From contig NZ_VOQS01000003.1 of NCBI RefSeq assembly GCF_007995085.1, positions 310,001 to 374,000 on the forward strand: a DNA stretch of 64,000 bases, read 5' to 3'. The translations under genes and the position numbers were made by a program. Below are positions 52,696-60,812 of this stretch, piece by piece; within the stretch, counting starts at the first letter, position 1, and each line of letters opens with the position of its first letter. Origin of the DNA: Paraburkholderia azotifigens. Lineage in GTDB: Bacteria; Pseudomonadota; Gammaproteobacteria; Burkholderiales; Burkholderiaceae. The notes below the pieces were generated by a model. That model was not told where the DNA came from. It saw nothing but the letters and a program-made list of their open reading frames with translations, and made no database searches.

Positions 52696-53475
52696 ATGTC
52701 GTCGTTCGCTCATACGCCTGCGGGCCGCATCGCGCAGTCGAAGCTCATGTCGGAGGAGGAACGGCGCACGCGCGTCGACCTCGCGGCTGCGTACCGGCTT
52801 GCGGCGCTGAACGGCTGGGACGACCTCGTCTACACGCACATTTCCGCGAGCGTGCCCGACGAGCCCGGCCATTTCCTGATCAATCCGTTCGGCCTGTCGT
52901 TCGATGAAGTGTGCGCGTCGAATCTGGTGAAGATCGATATCGCGGGCAACATCGTCGGCGAGAGCGAGCATCCCGTGAATGCGACGGGTTTTGCGCTGCA
53001 CGCTGCCGTTCACGCCGCACGTACCGACGCTTTTTGCGTCATGCATCTGCACAACACGGCGGGCATTGCGGTATCGCTGCAAAAGAACGGCCTTTTGCCC
53101 GGCTCGCAGCATGCGTTGCGTTTTCACGGCTATCTTGCGTATCACGACTATGAAGGTCTTGCGTTCACGCCGGCCGAGGGCGAGCGCCTCGTCGCCGATC
53201 TCGCCGACAGGCCCGCGATGCTGCTGCGCAATCACGGCACGCTGACGACGGGCCGCACGGTCGCGGAGGCGTATGTGTTGATGGCGACGCTCATCAAGGC
53301 ATGTGAGATTCAGTTGCTGGCGCAGGCGGGTGGAGGTGATCTTGTGATGCCCTGCGAGGCGGTGGCCGCGCGCACTGCGGAGCAGCTTTATGATGGCGGC
53401 GCCGTTGAAGGAGTGGTCGAGTGGCCTGCGTTACTGAGGAAGCTCGATCGTCTTGATGTCTCTTATCGCGACTGA
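52696..53475 (+). CDS. class II aldolase/adducin domain protein
   Basis: 259 aa. GAGGAG lies shortly before the ATG at 52696. The family features are VDLAAAYRLAALNGWDDLVY, THISASVPDEPGHFLINPFG, the zinc-ligand motif CVMHLHNTAGIAVSLQ (His-x-His), and the later ligand in LLRNHGTLTTGRTVAEA. The class II aldolase fold acts on sugar phosphates or on short hydroxy acids; this subgroup, often paired with small tautomerases, is of unknown substrate. It has no N-terminal signal. The tautomerase gene starts 37 bases later. Confidence 0.92.
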   Translation: MSSFAHTPAGRIAQSKLMSEEERRTRVDLAAAYRLAALNGWDDLVYTHISASVPDEPGHFLINPFGLSFDEVCASNLVKIDIAGNIVGESEHPVNATGFALHAAVHAARTDAFCVMHLHNTAGIAVSLQKNGLLPGSQHALRFHGYLAYHDYEGLAFTPAEGERLVADLADRPAMLLRNHGTLTTGRTVAEAYVLMATLIKACEIQLLAQAGGGDLVMPCEAVAARTAEQLYDGGAVEGVVEWPALLRKLDRLDVSYRD

Positions 53476-53512
53476 TTTTTTGTTTTTCTGCTTGCTGCAG
53501 AGGAGATGAGTT

Positions 53513-53701
53513 ATGCCTACTTTTCGTGTCGAACTTTTTGAAGGCCGTACTGTTGAACAGAAGCGCCAGTTCGTCGAGGCGATTACTAAAGCGACTTGCG
53601 AATCCCTGAAAGTCGAGCCTGGCTCGGTTGATATTATTCTTGTTGATGTCAAGAAGGAGGACTGGGCGACCGGGGGGCGGCTTTGGTCTGATGCTGGGTG
53701 A
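53513..53701 (+). CDS. 4-oxalocrotonate tautomerase family protein
   Basis: 62 aa, the standard size. After Met removal Pro1 (PTFRVELFEGRTVEQKRQFV) is the catalytic base. EAITKATCESLKVEPGSVDI and ILVDVKKEDWATGG follow the tautomerase fold; the usual Arg residues at the active site are partly replaced. GAGGAG precedes the ATG. It forms a small hexamer that tautomerises enol-keto acids. The gene probably ends an operon with the class II aldolase; the long repeat copy B begins two bases after its stop. Confidence 0.92.
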   Translation: MPTFRVELFEGRTVEQKRQFVEAITKATCESLKVEPGSVDIILVDVKKEDWATGGRLWSDAG

Positions 53702-54378
53702 GGTTTTTTGTCTGCGACGCAGTCGCCATTCCTGGTTTTTTGTTTTTTGTTTTTTGGTTTTTGCTGCGCTGGCATCCGCGATGTCGTAGCAGTGCTGCAA
53801 GCGTCGCCCCTGTGCGGGGCGGCACTTACTTTCTTTGCCGCCGCAAAGAAAGTAAGCAAAGAAAGCGGGCTAACACCGCCAATGCTAGTCGTTGCCTGCG
53901 GGCCCCCCACGGGTCCCGCACTCCACACGGCAACACGTTATTTCATGTGCGTTGCCAGCGCCTTTAACAGGCCCATCACCCTCTCCAATCACCCGTAGCA
54001 CAGCCCGCGGCAGCGATCCGTCTGCGCCGCCCAGGTGGCAAACGGTGTGTAGGCCATCGCGACGCAAGTGCACCACTCCGGACTGAAAAGCGGGATCGGT
54101 GTCGTAGAAGCGCTAACGCGTAAGGCGCGACAGACTACACACCGTTTGCCACCTGGGCGGCGGTTGACGTTTGGTAACGCAGTACGTGACGCGGGAGTGT
54201 GAAGTGGGGGATGCGAATCCAGGAGCGCTGGCAACGAGCATTGAGTAGCGTGTTGCCGCGTGGAGTGCGGGACCCGTCGGGGGCCCGCAGGCAATGACAA
54301 GCACTGGCGGTGTGAGCGGCTTTCTTTTGCCTACTTTTCTTTGCCGCTGCAAAGAAAAGTAGGTGCCGCCCCGCACAG

Positions 54379-55744
54379 CAATGGTCTCAACTTAAGCCCC
54401 ATTCCATCAGGCGAACTTGTACGCGAGATGGCAATGGGGCTTGGCTTTTCTGGGCGGTCGAGGATATGAACGTGCCGGCTGTATGCGACATCGGTTCTGG
54501 TGGATGAGCGCAAGCAGCGAGGCGAGACCTTCCAGACAGTGGCGCACGCGCAGAAGGCACGCACCGAGGATGGGCTTGAGCACACCCCGCGCGTACACCC
54601 GGTTGGGGCGGCTGGCACAGACATTGTCGTGTGAGACATCCAGATCGCTGAGCAGTGTGCACAGGTTGTCCGCGAGAATTTTTGCGCCCAGGTCCTGCTG
54701 CAAGGCCAGATAATCCAGGCCCGTCACGGCCTCCAGCCGCAGTCGGTGCTTGAGGCGTTTGAACGCTTCCTCGATCCGCCAGCGCTGATGGTAGAGCGCA
54801 CCGAAAGACGCTGCCGGATAACGCTGACCATCAAGCAGTGAAGTCATCAGCACACGCACGCGACCGCTGGGCGTGACGTCCCGTATCAGGCGCACGGTGC
54901 TCGGTGTACGGGCCAGTTCATAGTCGCGGGCATCCTGCTCGCAAGGCGCTTGTAGCGTCACGATGCGCTCGGCTTCGCCGCTGCGGGTGAAGTCGGTGAC
55001 GCACTTCCAGTTATGTGTATCGACGCGCATGCAGAACGCAATCTCGCGCTGCGTCAGCGTGGCCACCATCGCGTTACCGATAAAGCCACGATCAAGTAGC
55101 AGCAGATCGGTACACGGCTGGAGCACATCCAGCGCTTCAAACAACATCTGGCGCTCGGCGCCGTCGGCGGAGTGAAGCGCGGCGTGCAACGTCAGTTCGG
55201 GGCCCGGCAGGAACAGCGCAAACACGTAGTGATCGGCGCGTAGTTCTTGGCACCGGCGGGTGCTCACGCGCAGACGGCTGCCGTCAGCGGCGACCAGCCT
55301 CAGGCCGTTCCAGCGCATCGATTCGATATGGGGTTGAGCCAGAGAAATCAGGTGAGCGCGGGCCAGATCGAACAGATCAGCCGACAACCCTCGACGCGCC
55401 TTGCTAAACGCCTGTGCGCTGACCGCGCGGGTCTGGCCGCCGCGCTTATCCAGCGCGCCAAACAGCGCATCGAGTTCGGCCTGCACGCTTGCGCACATGC
55501 CCGACATCATCAGCGCAGCCATGCGCGGCAAGGTCAGTGTGCGATTACGGGTAAAGGCGGCAGGAGAACGACGCACGCGATCGGCGAGCGCCGGATCGAA
55601 CAGGAATTCGGAGAACTCAGCCAGAAGCCTCGAGGAAGCTGGTATTTGAGTTCATATCGTTGATTTATCAGGGAGTTATGCAGTCAAGTTTACAGGGGCA
55701 ATGCCTCGTTTACAAGCGCTTTGACGCTTAAGTTGAGAGCATTG
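54379..55744. mobile_element. IS4-family insertion sequence, 1366 bp
   Basis: Ends CAATGGTCTCAACTTAA (from 54379) and the complement of CAATGCTCTCAACTTAA (ending 55744) form inverted repeats with one mismatch. A 10-base direct repeat CCCCGCACAG flanks the element (54369-54378 and 55745-55754) and is the target duplication. The single gene inside encodes an IS4-type transposase on the minus strand. The insertion split the arm of the palindromic repeat. Confidence 0.92.
54407..55576 (-). CDS. IS4-family transposase, 5' end possibly frameshifted
   Basis: 389 aa from a GTG at 55576. DDE residues: Asp in LRLVAADGSRLRV, Asp in LLLLDRGFIGNAM and Glu in YHQRWRIEEAFKRLKHRLRL, the YREK-type motif of IS4. 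Upstream the same frame stays open and reads LLAEFSEFLFDPALADRVRR back to a stop at 55652, with no ATG. The natural start looks like ATG 55655 (MNSNTSFLEASG), but that frame meets TGA after 12 codons. A one-base shift near 55620-55635 would join both. The protein may therefore be inactive or rely on frameshifting or the GTG. Confidence 0.85.
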   Translation of the reverse strand: MRRSPAAFTRNRTLTLPRMAALMMSGMCASVQAELDALFGALDKRGGQTRAVSAQAFSKARRGLSADLFDLARAHLISLAQPHIESMRWNGLRLVAADGSRLRVSTRRCQELRADHYVFALFLPGPELTLHAALHSADGAERQMLFEALDVLQPCTDLLLLDRGFIGNAMVATLTQREIAFCMRVDTHNWKCVTDFTRSGEAERIVTLQAPCEQDARDYELARTPSTVRLIRDVTPSGRVRVLMTSLLDGQRYPAASFGALYHQRWRIEEAFKRLKHRLRLEAVTGLDYLALQQDLGAKILADNLCTLLSDLDVSHDNVCASRPNRVYARGVLKPILGACLLRVRHCLEGLASLLALIHQNRCRIQPARSYPRPPRKAKPHCHLAYKFA

Positions 55745-56016
55745 CCCCGCACAGGGGCGACGCTTGAAGCACCGCTACGAATTCGCGGATGCCAGCGAAA
55801 GAACAAATCGCGGATGCCAGCGCAGCAAAAAGCAAAAAGCAAAAAAGCCAAAAACCAGGAACGGCGACTGCGTCGCAGACAAACAAACAAGCTGCGACAA
55901 CCCACCACACCACCCCGTGGCGCGCAGTAAACGCGCCATCTGCTGCGACGCGGTCGATTGCCGCAGATTCAAGGACATTATTACGAACAGAGCCGCCGGA
56001 AGAACAAACAAAAAAC

Positions 56017-56030
56017 CTGATCCACATCAA
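56017..56030. promoter_or_regulatory. FNR/Anr-like box upstream of cioA
   Basis: CTGATCCACATCAA matches the TTGAT-N4-ATCAA consensus in nine of ten positions. It lies 143 bases before the cioA start codon. In pseudomonads the cyanide-insensitive oxidase genes are under oxygen-responsive Anr control, so the site is in a meaningful place (inference). Confidence 0.6.
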
Positions 56031-56172
56031 ACACTTATCCCAATAAAAAGCGCTCGAAAAAGCGCCCACATGCGCCATATCGCCACATCACGCGCCGCAG
56101 CAAAACCACCCGCAATCCCCTACGCTTGCCGTCATCCGCACGAAGCAGTGCGCCTTATCCGGATTCGGACAC

Positions 56173-57567
56173 ATGACCACCGCAATCTCCGCCTTCGACC
56201 TCGCACGCATGCAGTTCGCGTTCACGGTCTCGTTTCACATCATCTTTCCCGCACTCAGCATCGGACTAGCCAGCTTCATCGCCGTTCTCGAATGGCGCTG
56301 GCTGAAAACCGGTAAGGCCTACTACAAAGATCTTTGCCTGTTCTGGTCGAAGATCTTCGCCGTGGCCTTCGGCATGGGCGTCGTGTCGGGCGTCGTCATG
56401 AGCTACGAGTTCGGTACCAACTGGGCAGGCTTTTCGTCGTTCGCCGGTCCCGTCACGGGCCCGCTGCTGATGTACGAAGTGATGACGGCATTCTTTCTCG
56501 AGGCAGGCTTCCTCGGCATCATGCTGTTCGGCTGGCAACGCGTCAGCCCGCGCGCGCATTTCGGCGCGACGCTGATGGTCGCGATCGGCACGCTGATCTC
56601 CACGTTCTGGATCCTCGCATCCAACAGCTGGATGCAAACGCCGCAAGGCTTCGATATCGTCGACAACCACGTCGTCCCCGTCGACTGGTTCAGGATCATC
56701 TTCAATCCGTCTTTCCCGTACCGTCTCGCGCACATGGCCATCGCCGCCTTCATCGTCACGGCGCTCGTCGTCGCGGCAGTCAGCGCATGGCATCTGCTGA
56801 AGGGCCGGCGCGACAGCGCAGTGAAGAAGATGTTCTCGATGGCGCTGTGGATGCTGCTGGTTCTTGCGCCCGTGCAGGCCTTCGTCGGCGACGCGCACGG
56901 CCTGAACACGCGCGAATACCAGCCCGCCAAGATCGCAGCGATCGAAGGTCTGTGGGATACCGAGCATGGCGGCACCGCGCTGAACCTGTTCGGCATCCCC
57001 GACATGCAAGCGGAAACGACGAAGTACGCGGTGTCGATTCCGCACCTCGGCAGCCTGATTCTCACGCACAGCTGGGACGGCGAAATCCGCGGATTGAAAA
57101 GCTTCCCGAAAGAAGATCGTCCGGACTCGACGGTCGTGTTCTGGAGCTTCCGTGTGATGGCCGGTCTCGGCGTGGCGATGATCGCCTTCGCGCTCGCCGC
57201 GTGGGCACTGCGCCGGCGCGGCAGGCTGTACGACGCGAAGTGGTTCCAGCGCATCGCGATCGCGATGGGACCGACGGGCTTCCTGTCGCTGCTCGCGGGC
57301 TGGGTCACGACGGAAGTCGGCCGTCAGCCGTGGGTCGTGTACGGCGTGAAGCGCACCGTCGAAGCCGTGTCGCCGCTGTCCGCGCAACAGGTCGGCATTT
57401 CGCTGATGGCGTTCGTCGTCATCTACTTCCTCGTGTTCGGCACGGGCATCTACTACATGTTCAAGCTGATGCGCTCGGGCCCCGCGCTGCCGGGCAAGAC
57501 ACCGGACGGCGTACCGCAAGGCCCCGGGCGCACGGCGCGCCACCCGCTGTCCGCGGTTGACGCCTGA
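56173..57567 (+). CDS. cioA: cytochrome bd-type quinol oxidase subunit I, cyanide-insensitive (CioA)
   Basis: 464 aa with about nine transmembrane helices. It starts MTTAISAFDLARMQFAFTVS; the heme-ligand His is in FHIIFPALSIG, the second ligand region is in PYRLAHMAIAAF, and Met in VVFWSFRVMAGLG serves heme b558. The quinol-binding Q-loop is of the short type that marks the CIO subfamily rather than E. coli CydA. The enzyme oxidises ubiquinol and reduces oxygen to water without pumping. The operon continues with cioB and a small subunit. Confidence 0.95.
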   Translation: MTTAISAFDLARMQFAFTVSFHIIFPALSIGLASFIAVLEWRWLKTGKAYYKDLCLFWSKIFAVAFGMGVVSGVVMSYEFGTNWAGFSSFAGPVTGPLLMYEVMTAFFLEAGFLGIMLFGWQRVSPRAHFGATLMVAIGTLISTFWILASNSWMQTPQGFDIVDNHVVPVDWFRIIFNPSFPYRLAHMAIAAFIVTALVVAAVSAWHLLKGRRDSAVKKMFSMALWMLLVLAPVQAFVGDAHGLNTREYQPAKIAAIEGLWDTEHGGTALNLFGIPDMQAETTKYAVSIPHLGSLILTHSWDGEIRGLKSFPKEDRPDSTVVFWSFRVMAGLGVAMIAFALAAWALRRRGRLYDAKWFQRIAIAMGPTGFLSLLAGWVTTEVGRQPWVVYGVKRTVEAVSPLSAQQVGISLMAFVVIYFLVFGTGIYYMFKLMRSGPALPGKTPDGVPQGPGRTARHPLSAVDA

Positions 57568-57603
57568 CCCGACACTTCCCTTCGAACAAACCGCGAGACA
57601 ACA

Positions 57604-58605
57604 ATGGACGTCACCGTAGTCTGGGCCGCGATCATCGCACTCGGCCTCTTCATATACGTCGTGCTGGACGGCTTCGATCTCGGCATCGGCATCGTGTTTC
57701 CGTTCTTCCCCGAAGAGAAAGAACGCGATCTGATGATGAACACCGTCGCGCCCGTCTGGGACGGCAACGAAACCTGGCTCGTGCTCGGTGGCGCAGGCCT
57801 GTTCGCGGCGTTCCCGATCGTGTACTCGACGGTGCTGTCCGCGCTCTATCTGCCCCTCGTCTTCATGCTCGCCTGCCTGATTTTCCGCGGCGTGTCGTTC
57901 GAGATCCGCGCGAAGGCGAATCGCACGAAGCACCTGTGGGATCTCGCGTTCATCGGCGGTTCGACGGGCGCGGCGTTCTTCCAGGGCATCGCGCTCGGCG
58001 CGTTCCTGCAAGGCATTCCCGTCGTCGCCGGCAGCTACGCAGGCGGTGCGTTCGACTGGCTCACGCCGTTCTCGCTGCTGACAGGCCTCGGCCTCGTCGT
58101 CACCTATGCGCTGCTCGGCTGCTGCTGGCTCGTCGCGAAGACGGAAGGCGATCTGCAGCGGCGCCTGCATCGCGTCGTGTGGCCGCTGACGATCGTGCTG
58201 CTCGCCTTCATCGTCGTCGTGAGCCTGTGGACGCCGCTACAGGAACCCGAAATCGCGCAGCGCTGGTTCGACGCCGGCCTCTTCTGGCGCCTGTTGCCCG
58301 TGCCGTTCCTCGTCGCGATCTGCACGTTCTTCATGCGCCGCGCGGTGCGCGGCCGGCATCACAACACGCCGTTCATGATGGCGCTCGGGCTCGTGCTGCT
58401 CGGCTATGTCGGACTGCTCGTGAGCCTGTGGCCGTACGCGATTCCGTCGAGCCTCACGCTCTGGGAAGCGGCTGCACCGCGTTCGAGCCAGATGTTCACG
58501 CTGGTCGGCGCGGCCATCATCATCCCCATCATCATCGGCTATACGACGATGGGCTACTGGGTCTTCCGCGGCAAGGTGCGTCATGGCGATGCCCACTACC
58601 ACTAA
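57604..58605 (+). CDS. cioB: cytochrome bd-type quinol oxidase subunit II (CioB)
   Basis: 333 aa, about eight membrane segments. The opening VWAAIIALGLFIYVVLDGFD then LGIGIVFPFFP is the family start, followed by NTVAPVWDGNETWLVLGGAG, FRGVSFEIRAKANRTKHLWD and GAFLQGIPVVAGSYAGGAFD. It pairs with CioA. The next small gene starts inside its 3' end (23-base overlap in another frame), indicating coupled translation. Thirty-six bases separate it from cioA. Confidence 0.95.
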   Translation: MDVTVVWAAIIALGLFIYVVLDGFDLGIGIVFPFFPEEKERDLMMNTVAPVWDGNETWLVLGGAGLFAAFPIVYSTVLSALYLPLVFMLACLIFRGVSFEIRAKANRTKHLWDLAFIGGSTGAAFFQGIALGAFLQGIPVVAGSYAGGAFDWLTPFSLLTGLGLVVTYALLGCCWLVAKTEGDLQRRLHRVVWPLTIVLLAFIVVVSLWTPLQEPEIAQRWFDAGLFWRLLPVPFLVAICTFFMRRAVRGRHHNTPFMMALGLVLLGYVGLLVSLWPYAIPSSLTLWEAAAPRSSQMFTLVGAAIIIPIIIGYTTMGYWVFRGKVRHGDAHYH

Positions 58606-58738
58606 ACCCGTTGCCCGCTCGCGCCTGCCCGGCTGGGTGTGGTTCATCGCGCTGTGGTGCGGCGGCGTGGGCGGCGCGATGACGGTCGGCTACGCGTTCA
58701 AGGCGCTGATGAACGCGACGCTGTTCGCGATCACATGA
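58583..58738 (+). CDS. small membrane subunit of the bd oxidase (DUF2474/CydX-like)
   Basis: 51 aa, MAMPTTTKPVARSRLPGWVW at the N-terminus, then one transmembrane segment WFIALWCGGVGGAMTVGYAF and a short tail ending LFAIT. It starts within the last codons of cioB in another frame (ATG 58583, or 58589). Small one-helix proteins of the DUF2474 type are commonly encoded straight after cioAB and correspond to CydX in stabilising the oxidase. Too short to stand out by length alone, but position, hydrophobic helix and overlap support it. Confidence 0.8.
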   Translation: MAMPTTTKPVARSRLPGWVWFIALWCGGVGGAMTVGYAFKALMNATLFAIT

Positions 58739-59368
58739 ACAGCGCCCGAATGCATGAGCCGGACGACGCGCGGCCCGGCCGCATTCACTCTGCATAACCC
58801 GACGGGCGGCCTTTCGAGGCCGCCCGTCTGCCTTCAAAATCCTTCCGCGAAGCTCGTCTACGTAGCAGGCCGCGAGAGCAACGCAAGCAACAAGCCTGCG
58901 GCTACCGATGCAGTGCCGGACAAACCAGGGAAAACCACACGCGCGGGCCGCGACGGCAACACCGTCACGGCCGCGCGAGCGAGACCAGAGTACGTCGATC
59001 AAGCCGCGCCGATGCCGTTGCTTTCCGGACGGCCGGCGCGAACAATGAAGCGCGAGTCAGAAGGCGCGAATCACGAAGCGGATGTGCGCACGCGCCGCAA
59101 GGCAGGCGCAACAGAGCCGCGACAGATATGACCCATCCGACGATCAGGCATATGATCGCGGCTTGGGAAGCACAATAAGCTGTTGCTGCATGGACGGCCC
59201 ACCGCTGGTCGGGCCGCAGGGAGTGCAGCGGGTTGCGATGCGCAGCGGGCGTGAGCCCGGCGCGGCGCGGCCTTGCGGACGGATTGCGCGCGACGGGGAG
59301 CGCGCGGTCCGCTCGCGTCCCGACCGACAACATGGGCACAACACCGGCAGGGCAAAAGCGGAGACATC
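58739..59368. other. 630-base intergenic region with a hairpin and no supported gene
   Basis: After the cio operon a strong GC stem is found at 58801-58827. The rest has several open frames on both strands, but they are Arg/Pro/Ala-rich and read as GC-driven noise. The promoter of the response regulator at 59369 must lie at the right end. Confidence 0.45.
58801..58827 (+). terminator. GC-rich hairpin after the cio operon
   Basis: GACGGGCGGCC (58801-58811) pairs perfectly with GGCCGCCCGTC (58817-58827) around a short loop. There is no T-run after it, only CTGCCTTC, so termination may be weak or Rho-assisted. Confidence 0.6.
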
Positions 59369-60127
59369 ATGAAGTTTCTTGTAGCCGACGATCATGAACT
59401 GATCCGCCAGGGCGTCAAGGGTCTGCTACGCGGACTCGATCCCGACGCCACATTCGACGAGGCCGACAGCTGGGAAACGCTGGCGGCCGCCGCAAGGCCT
59501 GACGCGAACCACGATCTCGCCATCGTCGATCTCCACATGCCCGGCATGACGGGCGCCTCCTCGCTGCAAATCCTGCTGAAAGAGAATCCGGCGCTTCCTG
59601 TCGTGGTGCTGTCTGCGGAAGAGTCGCCCGACGAGATGCGCGCCGTGCTCGCGGCAGGCGCGCTGGGCTTCGTGCCGAAGCGCCAGCCGGCCAGCGTGAT
59701 GCTCAAGGCCATTGAACTCGTCCTCTCGGGCGGCGCCTACGTCCCGATGGAAGCCCTCAGTCTGCTCGGTTCGCGCGACGCCGCTGCGGCAACCGCGGCC
59801 GCGGAAGCCGGTTCGACGGCGGCCACGGCCGCCCTCGCCGCGCAAACGACGACGGCCGCGCCGCCCGACGCGGCGCCCATCGTCCGCGTCGAGGCGTTGC
59901 AGCCGCATCAGCAGCATCTGCTGGAGAATCTGTCGCCGCGTCAGCAGGAAATCATGCGGCTCGTGCATCGCGGCTGGACCAACAAGATGATCGCGCGCGA
60001 TCTCGGCGTCGCCGAAGGCACGATCAAGGTTCATCTGTCCGTGATTTTCCGCGCGCTCGGCGTGCACAACCGCGCGACGGCGATCGCCGTGATCAACGGC
60101 TGGCTCGAAGCCGGCAAGACACTGTAG
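59369..60127 (+). CDS. NarL/LuxR-type response regulator
   Basis: 252 aa. The receiver domain starts MKFLVADDHELIRQGVKGLL and carries the acceptor Asp in LAIVDLHMPGMTGASS, Ser in VVVLSAEESPDEM and Lys in GFVPKRQPASVM. An Ala/Thr-rich linker of about 50 residues (AAAATAAAEAGSTAATAALA) leads to a LuxR helix-turn-helix (LSPRQQEIMRLVHRGWTNKM, then IARDLGVAEGTIKVHLSVIF). The start at 59369 has GGAG upstream. The hybrid kinase at 60813 is the likely partner by proximity. Confidence 0.93.
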   Translation: MKFLVADDHELIRQGVKGLLRGLDPDATFDEADSWETLAAAARPDANHDLAIVDLHMPGMTGASSLQILLKENPALPVVVLSAEESPDEMRAVLAAGALGFVPKRQPASVMLKAIELVLSGGAYVPMEALSLLGSRDAAAATAAAEAGSTAATAALAAQTTTAAPPDAAPIVRVEALQPHQQHLLENLSPRQQEIMRLVHRGWTNKMIARDLGVAEGTIKVHLSVIFRALGVHNRATAIAVINGWLEAGKTL

Positions 60128-60132
60128 AGAAG

Positions 60133-60163
60133 AGAAAAAAGAAGGCGACGGGACGTCGCCTTC
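60133..60163 (-). terminator. intrinsic terminator of the 105-aa membrane protein gene
   Basis: GAAGGCGAC (60141-60149) pairs with GTCGCCTTC (60155-60163) around a 5-base loop. Read on the minus strand the stem is followed by TTTTTTCTCTTC, a good intrinsic terminator for the gene ending at 60204. It may also serve the convergent response regulator. Confidence 0.85.
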
Positions 60164-60203
60164 GGCAGCACGCGGCTCGGGCAGCCGCAGATGAATGCGC
60201 GCG

Positions 60204-60521
60204 TCAGAGCATTTCCGTCGCGAGCGTGACACCCAGCGCCACGCCGCCGATCACGCCGATCACGCGGCCAAGCAGCATCGCGTTGAGATCCTCGTCGAGA
60301 ATGAACTGGCTGCGGCGCTCGCGCAGCACCGTGCGCTGCAGCAGCGGCAGCGGAAACAGCAGTACGCACGACAGCGCCACGGGCAGCCCCAGGCGCATCG
60401 CCATGTTCGCGTGATGCTCGGCGGGAATGCCGAAGTACAGCATGCCGACCACGAACACGGTCGTCAGCAGTGCGCCCGTCAGCACGCCAGCGACGAGCCT
60501 GTCGGAAGGATGTCCGTCCAC
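60204..60521 (-). CDS. small inner membrane protein of unknown function
   Basis: 105 aa with three predicted transmembrane helices: VAGVLTGALLTTVFVVGMLY, LGLPVALSCVLLFPLPLLQR and VIGVIGGVALGVTLATEML. Between the second and third lies a polar charged loop (RTVLRERRSQFILDEDLNAM). I do not recognise the family. It lies between a response regulator and a hybrid kinase, is transcribed with neither in an overlapping way, and has its own terminator. Coding status is supported by the ordered hydrophobic pattern. Confidence 0.7.
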   Translation of the reverse strand: MDGHPSDRLVAGVLTGALLTTVFVVGMLYFGIPAEHHANMAMRLGLPVALSCVLLFPLPLLQRTVLRERRSQFILDEDLNAMLLGRVIGVIGGVALGVTLATEML

Positions 60522-60812
60522 TTCTACACCTCATTGATTCGATTGCCGCGCCGGGCCGACCTGCCGGACGCGAGGGTTGCCGGAAGCATTCGCGGCGGCA
60601 TCAGGAAGCCGCCGTTATCGCGAATGGGCTTATTTCAGCAGCCAGGCATGGCGCCCGTCGATCAGACACTTCTCAAAAAAGCGCGCGAACGGGCGTGGGA
60701 CGAGGTGAGGTGCGTCGATTGGGATGAGGCCGGGGACGACGGAAGGGTCAAGGGGAAATGAACGTGCCGGCGACGCGAACTGCCATGCGTCGCCTGCCGG
60801 CGGTTCGCGAGT

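Larger units (their letters stand above)
53703..55892. repeat. long palindromic intergenic repeat, copy B, split by an IS4-family element
   Basis: The same element as at 20231-20986: outer arms begin TTTTTTGTCTGCGACGCAGT and end with its complement near 55880. The left part runs 53703-54378 and the right part resumes after the IS at 55745-55892. The inner inverted pair is at 54026-54052 and 54135-54161; the 82-base centre is in the opposite orientation to copy A. At the right end CGCGGATGCCAGCG is duplicated. No gene is supported within it apart from the IS transposase. Confidence 0.88.

Noticed and set aside
58754..59131. A 125-codon frame after the cio operon
   Set aside because: Composition is Arg/Pro/Ala noise, it runs through the terminator-like hairpin and lacks a ribosome binding site.
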